Shown here: in pieces, positions 41,848-51,055 of the stretch
Layout: each line of letters begins with the position of its first letter
Position numbering within the stretch: position 1 is the first letter of the stretch
DNA from: Halalkalibacillus sediminis
Lineage (GTDB): Bacteria; Bacillota; Bacilli; Bacillales; Alkalibacillaceae
Assembly: GCF_002844535.1 (NCBI RefSeq)
Contig: NZ_PJNH01000001.1
Span: forward strand, 1 to 64,000
Reading direction: 5' to 3'
Length of the DNA: 64,000 nt
Notes under the pieces: generated by a model
Told to the model about the DNA's origin: nothing
Database searches by the model: none
The model's input: the letters and a program-made list of their open reading frames with translations, nothing else
Made by a program: the position numbers and the translations under genes

Positions 41848-43044
41848 ATGGATATTTTACTTGCAATTGTTGCAATCGCTTTAGTATTGGGAATTGCTTT
41901 CCTAATGTCGAATGACAAAAGAAATATTCCAGTCAAGGGTATCGGGATCATGCTCCTTATCCAATTTGCCTTGACATGGTTTATGTTTAATACAGATATT
42001 GGTCAAACAATAATTATAGGTATTAGTAATGTATTTTCTAAATTGATTGAGTTCGGGATGAGTGGTGTCAATTTCGTCTTCGGAGGTTTGGCGTTTGAAA
42101 ATCCGGATAACCCACAAGTTTTCTTCCTAAACGTATTACTGATCATCGTCTTTTTCGCGACGATTTTGTCAGTACTGACACACTTTAAGATTTTGCCTAT
42201 CATCATTAAATATGTCGGTGGATTCATTTCAAAAATCACAGGGCTTCCGAAGATCGAATCTTTCAACGCTGTCAACAGTATGTTCTTCGGGCAATCGGAG
42301 GCACTAATTGCAATCAAATCACAGTTCCACCGATTAACAGATAATCGATTATACATTGTCAGTGCATCTGCTATGGGTTCTGTATCAGCTTCAATTGTAG
42401 GTGCATACATGGAAATCATTCCACCACAATATGTCCTGGTAGCGATTCCACTAAATATGTTCAGTGCCTTGATTTTAGCTTCAATTATAGCTCCAGTTAA
42501 AGTTGAGGACGAAGACGATGAAGTAGACGTCAAAAATGTCAGTCAATCTAAAAGTGTTTTTGAAGCGATGGCAAATGGTGCGCTTGACGGTGGGAGAATT
42601 GCACTTATTGTTGCTGCTATGCTAATAGCATTCTTAGCTTCTCTAGAAATGGTGAACTGGGTCATCGGCGCAGTAGCTAGCGGATGGACGCTCGAGGAAC
42701 TACTGGGTTACGCTTTAGCTCCAATTACGTTCTTGATGGGTGTTGCACCTGGAGAACTCGTTTCAGCAGGTAGCTTCATGGGGACTAAGATTATCACTAA
42801 CGAATTCGTAGCTATGTCTCAGTTCATGGAAGTGAGTGGTGACTTATCTGAGAAGACAGTTGGTATTGTTTCAGTCTTCTTAACAAGTTTCGCGAACTTC
42901 TCTTCAATCGGTATCATCGCTGGTACAGTTGCCGGAATTGATTCTGAAAAAGGTAAGACAATCTCTAGTTTCGGGATGAAATTACTAATTGGTGCAACTC
43001 TTGCATCGATCCTTTCTGCAACAATTGCAGGTATGTTTTTATAA
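41848..43044 (+). CDS. NupC-type concentrative nucleoside transporter
   Basis: 398 residues with about ten membrane segments. The CNT signatures are GGFISKITGLPKIESFNAVNS followed by FFGQSEALIAIK (nucleoside-binding GQSE), and the late region NFSSIGIIAGTVAGI. It takes up nucleosides with sodium or protons. GAGGAGG lies 9 bases before the ATG at 41848. Monocistronic, with a strong terminator. No purine riboswitch was recognised in the leader. Confidence 0.92.
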   Translation: MDILLAIVAIALVLGIAFLMSNDKRNIPVKGIGIMLLIQFALTWFMFNTDIGQTIIIGISNVFSKLIEFGMSGVNFVFGGLAFENPDNPQVFFLNVLLIIVFFATILSVLTHFKILPIIIKYVGGFISKITGLPKIESFNAVNSMFFGQSEALIAIKSQFHRLTDNRLYIVSASAMGSVSASIVGAYMEIIPPQYVLVAIPLNMFSALILASIIAPVKVEDEDDEVDVKNVSQSKSVFEAMANGALDGGRIALIVAAMLIAFLASLEMVNWVIGAVASGWTLEELLGYALAPITFLMGVAPGELVSAGSFMGTKIITNEFVAMSQFMEVSGDLSEKTVGIVSVFLTSFANFSSIGIIAGTVAGIDSEKGKTISSFGMKLLIGATLASILSATIAGMFL

Positions 43045-43053
43045 AAAGATGAA

Positions 43054-43086
43054 GCGACTGCTCATATTCATGGGCAGTCGTTTTTT
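43054..43086 (+). terminator. terminator of the nucleoside transporter gene
   Basis: CGACTGCTCAT-type arm pairs with GGGCAGTCG, followed by TTTTTT. Confidence 0.88.
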
Positions 43087-43155
43087 AGTTTAAAAGTTGT
43101 CATTCAAGGAAATATAGAAAAAGAGAAATGACGAAAAGAAAAGAGGTTGGTTAAG

Positions 43156-44586
43156 ATGAAAACATATGGTCTTTATATAGGCGGAAAATGGACACAAACA
43201 GATGAGACAACCGAAGTTTTAAATAAAACAAAACAAGAACCTTTTGCAAAAATATCAAAGGCTTCAGAAGATGATGTAACTAAAGCAGTAGATGCTGCCA
43301 AAGAAGCTTTTGATGCTGATTTAACTTCTCCTTACGAGCGTTACGAATATTTGATGAAAGTTGCACAATTGCTTAAAGAAAATAAGGAAGACATGGCACA
43401 AACGATTACTCATGAGGCTGGTAAACCGATCAAACAAGCTCGTACTGAAGTGGCCCGAGCTGTACAAACCCTTGAGCAGTCTGCTGAGGAAGCAAAAAGA
43501 TTAAGTGGACATGGTGTCCCTGTAGAAGCAGCTCCTGGCAGTGAAAATCGAATGGCATTTACTATTAAAGTTCCTGTTGGTGTAGTTGCTGCTATCAGCC
43601 CTTTTAACTTCCCACTCAACTTAGTCCTTCATAAAGTTGCACCTGCAATAGCAGCAGGAAATACGGTCGTTCATAAACCAGCAAGTGCGACACCAATTAC
43701 TGCCTTGAAATTGGCTGAACTATTTGAACAAGCTGGTTTACCAAAAGGGGTATTGAATGTTGTAACTGGTAGTGGTTCAGAAATTGGAAAAGCTTTGACT
43801 AACGACGAACGAGTCCAATTATTTACGTTCACTGGAAGTGCAGAGGTCGGGCTTCAGATCAAACAGAATACAGGAATGAAAAAGTTAGTTCTTGAGCTAG
43901 GGAATAATTCCCCGGTTATTGTTGATCGTGATGTAGACATAAAAGAAGTGGCCGAAAATATTGCGGCTAAAGGCTTTGCTTTTGCTGGGCAAGTTTGTAT
44001 TTCTGTGCAACGTGTTTATGTCGACGAATCAATCAGAGACGAATTCCAGAATGCCTTAATTGAAGCGGTTAAGAATCTGAATGTGGGTGACCCATATGAT
44101 GACGAGACGGATGTCGGACCGATGATTGGTATCGATGAAGCGGAAAGAGCTGAAGAATGGTTGAACGAGGCTAAGGAAAAAGGTGCGAAAGTGTTGCATG
44201 GTGGTGAGCGCAAAGATAACATGCTTCAGCCGACGATTGTCACGGATGTTGACCATGACATGCAAATTGTCTGTGAGGAAGTGTTCGCCCCGTTAGTTTC
44301 TGTTATTCCATACGATAACTTTGAAGAATGTCTAAAAACAGTCAACCTTTCCAAATATGGTCTTCAAGGTGGAATATTCACCAATAATATCGATAAAGCG
44401 TTTTATGCTGCACGCCATATGGAAGTCGGTGGCATTATGGTGAACGATAGCTCTCAGTATCGTGTGGATCTGATGCCATACGGAGGAATGAAGGATAGTG
44501 GTTGGGGTAAAGAAGGTCCAGCCTACAGTATAGAAGAGATGACGGAAGAAAGATTAATTGTGTTGAATTTAAAAAATGAATTTTAG
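43156..44586 (+). CDS. aldehyde dehydrogenase family protein
   Basis: 476 residues. NAD(P)-dependent oxidation of an aldehyde to an acid. The key residues are PFNFPLNL (cofactor loop), TFTGSAEVG, the general base Glu in LVLELGNNSP and the catalytic Cys in FAGQVCISVQRV. The form QVCISVQRV and HEAGKPIKQARTEV place it in the broad lactaldehyde / glyceraldehyde-type group, but the substrate cannot be fixed. AAGAGG precedes the ATG at 43156. Monocistronic. Confidence 0.9.
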   Translation: MKTYGLYIGGKWTQTDETTEVLNKTKQEPFAKISKASEDDVTKAVDAAKEAFDADLTSPYERYEYLMKVAQLLKENKEDMAQTITHEAGKPIKQARTEVARAVQTLEQSAEEAKRLSGHGVPVEAAPGSENRMAFTIKVPVGVVAAISPFNFPLNLVLHKVAPAIAAGNTVVHKPASATPITALKLAELFEQAGLPKGVLNVVTGSGSEIGKALTNDERVQLFTFTGSAEVGLQIKQNTGMKKLVLELGNNSPVIVDRDVDIKEVAENIAAKGFAFAGQVCISVQRVYVDESIRDEFQNALIEAVKNLNVGDPYDDETDVGPMIGIDEAERAEEWLNEAKEKGAKVLHGGERKDNMLQPTIVTDVDHDMQIVCEEVFAPLVSVIPYDNFEECLKTVNLSKYGLQGGIFTNNIDKAFYAARHMEVGGIMVNDSSQYRVDLMPYGGMKDSGWGKEGPAYSIEEMTEERLIVLNLKNEF

Positions 44587-44597
44587 TCTATGAAATG

Positions 44598-44628
44598 AAT
44601 GCTCCATGATAAGGGATCATGGAGCATT
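44598..44628. terminator. bidirectional terminator
   Basis: GAATGCTCCATGAT pairs perfectly with ATCATGGAGCATTC around AAGGG. It lies between the convergent aldehyde dehydrogenase and MATE genes; the T tract is weak (TCATTT). Confidence 0.8.
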
Positions 44629-44639
44629 CTCATTTGAAG

Positions 44640-45995
44640 TTATGATTTTTTTGCGGAATATATCTTTAATTGATTAATTAATCGCGAAATCAATGCAATC
44701 GCACCAGCACCAAGACCAATAATCAGTCCCATCCAATAACCGAATGGGCCCAGGTTCGTGAAGTTCGCAATCAATATACCAGATGGAAGACCAATCACCC
44801 AAAATGAAACAAATGCTATTCCTAGAGTGACATTTACATCTTTGTAACCTCGAAGTGCTCCTTGAATCGGGGTGCCGAATCCATCAGACAGCTGAAAGAA
44901 AATAGCATATATCAAAAATTGCTGGGTAAGCGAAATGACCCCTGGATCTTGGCTATATAATTTTGAAGCTTCTTCGCGAAAAACAAAGATGAAAATCCCT
45001 GCAAGAATTGCGAAAAGAAAGCCGGAACTAATTCCTATTTGGCTATAAACTTTTGCATCTTGATAGCGTTTCGCTCCAACTTCAAACCCAACTGCGATAG
45101 TAAGGGCCATAGCTATAGCAAGTGGAACCATGTAGAAAATCGTTGCGTAGTTCATAGCCGCCTGGTGTGCTGCAATTGTCTCAGTATTATACGCACTAAT
45201 AAATAATGTTACGGCAGCAAAAATACTTGTTTCAAAGAAAATCGTCACACCAATCGGAACACCAATCTTCAACTGTTCCTTAAAAGCTGTCAATGATGGT
45301 CTCACCCAATTACTGAAAATGTTAAAAGCACGAAATGGGTGCATTCTTTGAAGAATGAACATGGTGATCAACGCCGTGCATAAATAGGTGATGGCTGAAG
45401 CGACTCCTGCCCCAATACCTCCTAATGCAGGTACTCCCCAATTACCGAAAATGAAAAGGTAATTGAAGAAAACATTGAGCGGAAGAGCGATCAAGATAAC
45501 GAACATGGAGATCTTGGTTTGTCCTAAAGCGTCAATGAAACACCGAAGTAGATTGAATACGAACAACGGAATCATTCCGAAGCCTAGGGCGACCAAATAG
45601 TAATAGGCCACATTTTCAACAGACGGATCAATGGCTAGGTATCCGAGACCTGGTTTTAAAATGAAAGCTCCAATCACGAAAATAATTATTGAAATAGTGA
45701 TGGCTAGGTAAATTCCTTGTTTCACCACAGAAGGGATTTCATCTCGCTTATCTCCGCCTAATAATTGAGCGACTATTGGCGAGAGAGCAAGCATGATTCC
45801 ATTCACACCCGTTAAAATAGGAATCCATACTGATGAACCGATGGCGACTCCTGCCAAGTCATTGGCACTAACTTGGCCTGACATGACGACATCGAAGAAA
45901 TTCATCAGGTATATACCGACCTGGGTGATTAAAATTGGCATAAGTATACGCATGAATAAAGATAATTTCTCTTTGATGGAAAAGGTTTTATACAT
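44640..45995 (-). CDS. MATE family efflux transporter
   Basis: 451 residues with about 12 membrane segments in two related halves. The MATE patterns seen are PILITQVGIYLMNFFDVVMSG split as the first helix and its MSGQVSANDLAGVAIGSS continuation, GIGAGVASAI, and the second-half GVPIGVTIFFETSIF. It exports drugs or metabolites in exchange for sodium or protons. GAAAGGT precedes the ATG on the minus strand. Monocistronic. Confidence 0.9.
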   Translation of the reverse strand: MYKTFSIKEKLSLFMRILMPILITQVGIYLMNFFDVVMSGQVSANDLAGVAIGSSVWIPILTGVNGIMLALSPIVAQLLGGDKRDEIPSVVKQGIYLAITISIIIFVIGAFILKPGLGYLAIDPSVENVAYYYLVALGFGMIPLFVFNLLRCFIDALGQTKISMFVILIALPLNVFFNYLFIFGNWGVPALGGIGAGVASAITYLCTALITMFILQRMHPFRAFNIFSNWVRPSLTAFKEQLKIGVPIGVTIFFETSIFAAVTLFISAYNTETIAAHQAAMNYATIFYMVPLAIAMALTIAVGFEVGAKRYQDAKVYSQIGISSGFLFAILAGIFIFVFREEASKLYSQDPGVISLTQQFLIYAIFFQLSDGFGTPIQGALRGYKDVNVTLGIAFVSFWVIGLPSGILIANFTNLGPFGYWMGLIIGLGAGAIALISRLINQLKIYSAKKS

Positions 45996-46088
45996 AAAGT
46001 AAAGACCTTTCTATTAAAATGGTTTTAGGTTTGCTAATATGTCATTATATCTGATTTTAAGAGGAATGAATAGAAAGGACGTTTAACA

Positions 46089-47159
46089 TTGAACAAAGAA
46101 ACGATTGTTTTTACTGGTGGAGGGACTGCAGGTCACGTTGTGGTGAACCTTGCTTTGATTCCTGAATTTATTAATAAAGGCTACGATGTACACTATATAG
46201 GCTCCTATGAAGGAATTGAAAAAGAGCTGATTGAAGGTCTCAACGGTGTGACTTACCATTCTATAGCGACAGGTAAGTTGAGAAGGTATATGTCTAAAGA
46301 AAACTTCAAAGATCCTTTCCGTGTATTGAAAGGGATCATGCAAGCGAGAAAATTGATAAAAAAATTGAAGCCGAGGATCGTTTTCTCAAAGGGAGGGTTC
46401 GTTTCCGTACCTGTTGTGATGGCAGCTAAAATGACTGGAACCCCTTCAATTATTCACGAATCAGATTATACACCAGGACTTGCTAACCGTATTGCATCCA
46501 ATTTTGCTAATTACGTGTTGACCACTTTCCCTGAAACCAACCAACATCTATCACAGAAAAAAGCCAAAAATGTTGGCGCGATTGTCCGGGAGGAGTTGTT
46601 TGAGGGAGATAAGGAAATGGCCTTTCAATTAACAGGGTTGACTTCTGAGAAACCTATCATCATGGTGATGGGTGGGAGTGCTGGTGCACAGAAAATAAAT
46701 CAAGCTGTTAGAGAGTCTTTACCTACTTTGCTCAAAGAATTTCAGTTGATACATTTATGCGGTAAGGGTAATGTCGATGAAGCGACTAAACAACGTGGCT
46801 ACGTCCAGTTTGAGTATGTTACTGATGAATTAAAGGACCTATTTGCTGCAACAGATCTAGTCGTATCACGTGCAGGATCCAACGCTATTTTTGAATTTTT
46901 AGCACTAAAAAAACCGATGCTGCTTATTCCATTATCAAAGCAAGCTAGCCGGGGTGACCAGATTCTAAACGCCAATTCATTTAAAAAGAGGGGTTATGCA
47001 GAAGTCTTAGAGGAAGAGGAACTGGATTCAAACTCTCTGATCGATTCGTTGAAACATTTGCAGGAAAATCGAGAAAAGTTCCAAACGAACATGAGTGCAT
47101 ACCAACCTCAACAATCGAAGGATGAAGTCATCGATTTGATTTTGAAAACAATGAAATAG
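46089..47159 (+). CDS. murG: MurG-type UDP-GlcNAc glycosyltransferase
   Basis: 356 residues of the GT28 family. MurG adds GlcNAc to lipid I on the inner face of the membrane. The landmarks are FTGGGTAGHVVVNLALIP (donor Rossmann loop), FSKGGFVSVPVVMAA, HESDYTPGLANRI and MGGSAGAQKINQA, with SRAGSNAIFEFLALKKP for UDP-GlcNAc. It stands alone, outside a division/cell-wall gene cluster, so it may be the second MurG known in several Bacillus species. TTG start at 46089. The gene ends at a terminator. Confidence 0.88.
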   Translation: MNKETIVFTGGGTAGHVVVNLALIPEFINKGYDVHYIGSYEGIEKELIEGLNGVTYHSIATGKLRRYMSKENFKDPFRVLKGIMQARKLIKKLKPRIVFSKGGFVSVPVVMAAKMTGTPSIIHESDYTPGLANRIASNFANYVLTTFPETNQHLSQKKAKNVGAIVREELFEGDKEMAFQLTGLTSEKPIIMVMGGSAGAQKINQAVRESLPTLLKEFQLIHLCGKGNVDEATKQRGYVQFEYVTDELKDLFAATDLVVSRAGSNAIFEFLALKKPMLLIPLSKQASRGDQILNANSFKKRGYAEVLEEEELDSNSLIDSLKHLQENREKFQTNMSAYQPQQSKDEVIDLILKTMK

Positions 47160-47169
47160 GTATAAATGA

Positions 47170-47203
47170 AACGCAAGTACCGACCAAGGTAACTTGCGTT
47201 TTT
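47170..47203. terminator. terminator between murG and gerC
   Basis: AACGCAAGT pairs with ACTTGCGTT across a 13-base loop, followed by TTT. It could act in both directions for the convergent genes. Confidence 0.75.
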
Positions 47204-47226
47204 AAATCTCAAATTCGATTTTCTTA

Positions 47227-48366
47227 CTATTGTATGATTCCATACCTGTTTACTGTAGTATCGACTGAGATAGAGACATTTATTTCTGGATATATTTCTC
47301 TCCACTCATCCGAAGTGAGCTGCTCATTTCGCATTTTAGAATTATATATTCTACCAAATCCAAATACGTCAGTCTTGAGTTCTTGTGTTTTAGCAATTAC
47401 TTTGTACAACTCGTTCTCAATTTGAGTACAAATTTCATCCTCCAACAATCGAACCACTTTTTCATCATTTAGACTAACTCGTTCACTCATTTCTGTGAGC
47501 CTTCCCTTAATTTTCAATTGAATATCGTAGGAAAGTGATTGTGAATCTGTTAATTTAATATCAGAATGACTTTTGAGTTGATTTAGAACTACTTGAAAAG
47601 TTTCACTTTCTATTTTTTCGTGGGGCTTTAAATGTTTCTTGAACTTTTCCATTGGCAATTGAACTTCTATCACTCCATCGCCTATTCTTTTCATAAGTGT
47701 TTGAGCGTAAAACATTTCATCCAAGTTAAATTCCCCAACATATCGGTCATTTTGAAACAATGCCATTTCCTTTATATAAACTTTCCCGTTCTCAACACCT
47801 AATATAGGAATCATTGGGTCGATTCCTGCCATCGTATAATCCCTCAGAAACTCGTGTAATGTGCTACTCATCATTTCTTCTTCATCAATGGCAGTGTCCA
47901 ATAATTCTTGAATGTATGTTCCAATATTCGGGGCTTGCTCATAGTTGGAAGCACTTAAAACCTCAGAGGCACTCATGTCTGTCATTGTTACATAGAGCTT
48001 ATCCGAGATTGAGGCGTCCCTTTCTAGCGTGTCTAACAGATGAAAAACACCTTCTTCTGCAACCGACTGTCCGAAAAGAACTGTTCTCAGTTGCCCTGCT
48101 ACAATTTTATAAGCCGATTTTTTATTGGCATTTTTCTTGATTTCTCTAAAAGTACTGCCTTCACTTTCAATAATTTGTGACGCTTCACTAATATCAGGGT
48201 TGAATTGAAAGATGACAGTAGTAGCTTTTGTCAATCCTTTTTCATCATCTTTGTCAAATCCAAATACGGTCACAATCCCAAGATCCTCAATAATATTTTT
48301 TTCAACACAACCGGTTAAAAACACAAGTACAAAGATCAACATATACAATTTACGAATTTTTGGCAT
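47227..48366 (-). CDS. spore germination lipoprotein, Ger(x)C family
   Basis: 379 residues, third subunit of a germinant receptor in the spore inner membrane. The signal peptide ends in a lipobox (LTGC), followed by VEKNIIEDLGIVTVFGFDKD, which is typical of GerC proteins (the D-x-G-I-V region). The domain continues to the C-terminus with the usual KTQELKTDVFGFGR motif. ATG at 48366 is preferred to an upstream start because AAAAGGAA lies before it. It overlaps the gerB-type gene by 17 bases. Confidence 0.92.
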   Translation of the reverse strand: MPKIRKLYMLIFVLVFLTGCVEKNIIEDLGIVTVFGFDKDDEKGLTKATTVIFQFNPDISEASQIIESEGSTFREIKKNANKKSAYKIVAGQLRTVLFGQSVAEEGVFHLLDTLERDASISDKLYVTMTDMSASEVLSASNYEQAPNIGTYIQELLDTAIDEEEMMSSTLHEFLRDYTMAGIDPMIPILGVENGKVYIKEMALFQNDRYVGEFNLDEMFYAQTLMKRIGDGVIEVQLPMEKFKKHLKPHEKIESETFQVVLNQLKSHSDIKLTDSQSLSYDIQLKIKGRLTEMSERVSLNDEKVVRLLEDEICTQIENELYKVIAKTQELKTDVFGFGRIYNSKMRNEQLTSDEWREIYPEINVSISVDTTVNRYGIIQ

Positions 48367-49462
48367 GGCGATTATTCCTTTTCTTATGAATCCATACAAT
48401 TGGGAGTAAAGCTATGGGAAATATGAACCCAAGGTATATACCAAGTTGAGCGACCAAATCAGTGAATTCATTTACATAATAACGTTCGTCTAAAAATATG
48501 GTCGTGATCAATGCTATAATAGCCAATGCAATTAACACATAGTCATCTTTACACTTAGTCATACGATTAATGCTATATGTCACCATCCAGGCTAATAGGA
48601 TAATATTCGGTAGAATGATAAACATCCATAAAGCAACAAGGAGAATATCAAACCTCTCGAAGAAAGACATGCTTAATATTTTAAATAGTGTTAAGACAGG
48701 CCAAATTTTTTCTTCTAGTTGAGTTCCACTAAAATAGCCGATAGAGACTACAGTGACATACATCAATAGTGTAATTGTGAAGATGGCCGCTGTTTGACTG
48801 TATCTCTGTACATGATGTTTATCACTGATGAAGGGGTAGATAATCCATAAGATCTCGAATCCAATGACCGAAAATGAAGTAGCTTTAACCCCTCTCAACC
48901 ATTCCTCAGGTGTTGTCGTAAGAATGGGATAAAAGTGGTCGAATTCCATCATCGTTATCGGTTTAATTAGTAAGAAGACCATCCAAATCGTTATGAAAAA
49001 GAAGATGATACTTGTTCCAACAGCAACTCTTAAACCACCATGAACTGCATAGACCACAAGGACAATCAATAGAGTCCCAATGAACCATGGTGCTAAATCA
49101 GGAAAAATAAACACTTGAACAAACTCCACATAATTGACGAATACACTAAGAAACATGCTCAAAAAGTATAAAATGAATATGGTATTAATTATCTTACCAA
49201 TCCATTTGCCAAATAGATTTTGCAGAATTCCTTGCAAGTCCTCATTTTTAAATGAATTTAAAATATAGACTATTGTGAAGATCACGATATGAAGTAAGAT
49301 AGCTGCTAAAAGAAGGACAAACCAACTATCTTGTTTTGCTTCCATATAAATGATCCTTGGGAATCCTGCTAAGCCGACGCCTATTTGCATCGTATGAATA
49401 ACAATAAATAAATAAGCAGCTTTTATTTGTTTGTCGATTGGAACTAATACGGATTCCTTCAT
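48350..49462 (-). CDS. spore germination protein, GerB family (amino-acid permease-like)
   Basis: 370 residues with about ten membrane segments, a member of the GerAB/ArcD group in the APC superfamily. It most likely forms the germinant-binding pocket of the receptor. The N-terminal IKAAYLFIVIHTMQIGVG and MEAKQDSW patterns are family-like. AGGTG before the ATG at 49462. Middle gene of the minus-strand operon gerA-gerB-gerC; the ligand, probably an amino acid, cannot be read here. Confidence 0.92.
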   Translation of the reverse strand: MKESVLVPIDKQIKAAYLFIVIHTMQIGVGLAGFPRIIYMEAKQDSWFVLLLAAILLHIVIFTIVYILNSFKNEDLQGILQNLFGKWIGKIINTIFILYFLSMFLSVFVNYVEFVQVFIFPDLAPWFIGTLLIVLVVYAVHGGLRVAVGTSIIFFFITIWMVFLLIKPITMMEFDHFYPILTTTPEEWLRGVKATSFSVIGFEILWIIYPFISDKHHVQRYSQTAAIFTITLLMYVTVVSIGYFSGTQLEEKIWPVLTLFKILSMSFFERFDILLVALWMFIILPNIILLAWMVTYSINRMTKCKDDYVLIALAIIALITTIFLDERYYVNEFTDLVAQLGIYLGFIFPIALLPIVWIHKKRNNRHAKNS

Positions 49463-49478
49463 TAGCAGCACCTATCTG

Positions 49479-50960
49479 TCATGATTTTTTCGGACGATCG
49501 AACCTCTTTAGTTTTTTCGGTAGATTAGAGCGTGCTCGTTTATTGCTCAGTAAAAATGGTAGACGTAATAATGAGTTATCTATATCTTTTATTTGAAGCG
49601 GATATAAAGGAGATAGATATGGTCGTTTCAGAGAGCTTATTTTCAACAGATGAATAATTAAAAACGCAATCGCAAATGCGATTCCTATAAATCCCCAGAA
49701 ACCCGCTAATATTATCACTGGAAAACGAATGATACGTATAGCCGAGCCCATCAGGTAGCTAGGTGCCGTGAAGGAGGCAAGTGCACTAAGTGCTACGATG
49801 ATAATCAAGATATTACTAGTGAATCCAGCCTGCACGATTGCCTGACCGATAACGATACCACCTACGATACCCATGGTCTGACCAACTTTTGTCGGTAATC
49901 GAGCCCCAGCCTCCCGAATTAATTCGATTAAAACCTCCAAAAGCAAGGCCTCTAGTAAAGGAGGAAACGGAACTCGTGAACGTGAGTGACCAAGTGATAC
50001 CAGAAGTGCCGATGGTATGATTTCATAATGAAATGTTAGAGCAGCTACATACAGCGGAGTTAAGATGACAGATAGAAACATGGCAACCATTCTCATGAGT
50101 CGAATAAAAGTTCCCATGCTCCAACGTGTATATAAGTCTTCAGTTGATTGAAAGTAACTGAAAAAAGTTGTTGGTGCTATAATCCCAGTTGGACTCTTGT
50201 CTACCAGCACGCCGATACGTCCTTCTTTCAAGCTATAACAGAACCGATCGGGCAGTTCTGTAGCTAGAAACTGAGGGAAAATGGTGTAGGAGTTATCTTC
50301 GATCATCTGGGTTAATGTCGAACTTTCAACTACATCATCTACTGCTAATTTTTCTAGACGTTTCCTCATTTCCGAAACATTTTCATCACTCGCGATGTCA
50401 TTTAAATAAACTAGCCTGACTTCTGTGGGTATGGTTTTTCCTATTATGAACTTTTCAACTTTCAACTCAGGCGTATCCAGTCTCCAATGAAGGATATTCA
50501 AGTTTGACTGTAGTGACTCAGTAAAAGATACTTGTGGCCCGAAAACCAGTGATTCTGTTTCAGCTTTTTCAAGAGATCTCTTATCCAGTCGCGGAATAGG
50601 ATATGTGACACATGCATCCATTTCCTCTATATAGATGGCGACATGGCCTTTCATCAGGTCGTCGCCAACTTCTTGAAAGGTCGTGCGTTGCTGATTGCTC
50701 TCTACGGGGATTTCATTGTTTAACGATCCTAAATCCCACTGCTCCTCCTTTTTCTGTAAAGGCTCAAGAATATATTCATATAAATGATTTTTATCAATCA
50801 TGTAATTGATGAACAATACGATTATAGGCTGTCCGTTAACTGTGAAATGCTTCGTAGAAAGGTCTGGAGTATCTTTAAAGAAGTCGTTTTTAATGATTGA
50901 TTCTAGTTGTTTGATATCTGTAGGAAAATCCTCAGATCTCTTCCTGCTTTTTCTTTTCAT
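49479..50960 (-). CDS. spore germination protein, GerA family
   Basis: 493 residues. A large N-terminal cytoplasmic domain (1-250) is followed by about five membrane segments. GerA signatures include LEALLLEVLIELIREAGARLP, KVGQTMGIVGGIVIGQAIV and the loop LVDKSPTGIIAPTTFFSYFQ. GerA-type subunits are now thought to form an ion channel opened by GerB ligand binding. ATG 50960 with AAGGAG at good spacing is chosen over the upstream MMKEFY start. Its N-terminus is basic (KRKSRKR). Behind a sigma-G-like promoter. Confidence 0.93.
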   Translation of the reverse strand: MKRKSRKRSEDFPTDIKQLESIIKNDFFKDTPDLSTKHFTVNGQPIIVLFINYMIDKNHLYEYILEPLQKKEEQWDLGSLNNEIPVESNQQRTTFQEVGDDLMKGHVAIYIEEMDACVTYPIPRLDKRSLEKAETESLVFGPQVSFTESLQSNLNILHWRLDTPELKVEKFIIGKTIPTEVRLVYLNDIASDENVSEMRKRLEKLAVDDVVESSTLTQMIEDNSYTIFPQFLATELPDRFCYSLKEGRIGVLVDKSPTGIIAPTTFFSYFQSTEDLYTRWSMGTFIRLMRMVAMFLSVILTPLYVAALTFHYEIIPSALLVSLGHSRSRVPFPPLLEALLLEVLIELIREAGARLPTKVGQTMGIVGGIVIGQAIVQAGFTSNILIIIVALSALASFTAPSYLMGSAIRIIRFPVIILAGFWGFIGIAFAIAFLIIHLLKISSLKRPYLSPLYPLQIKDIDNSLLRLPFLLSNKRARSNLPKKLKRFDRPKKS

Positions 50961-50986
50961 ATAAAACTCCTTCATCAATTTGTACT

Positions 50987-51016
50987 TATTATGTGATTTT
51001 GTGGCATTAATATGTA
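50987..51016 (-). promoter_or_regulatory. sigma-G-like promoter of the gerABC operon
   Basis: On the minus strand: TACATA (51011-51016), 17 bases, CATAATA (50987-50993). The -10 matches the Bacillus sigma-G consensus CATAnTA fully and the -35 differs from TGnATA at one base. Germinant-receptor operons are transcribed in the forespore by sigma-G, so position and product agree. Confidence 0.75.
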
Positions 51017-51055
51017 AAAGAAGATTTCTTTAATGGTAGTTGGGAGGTGGGTATT

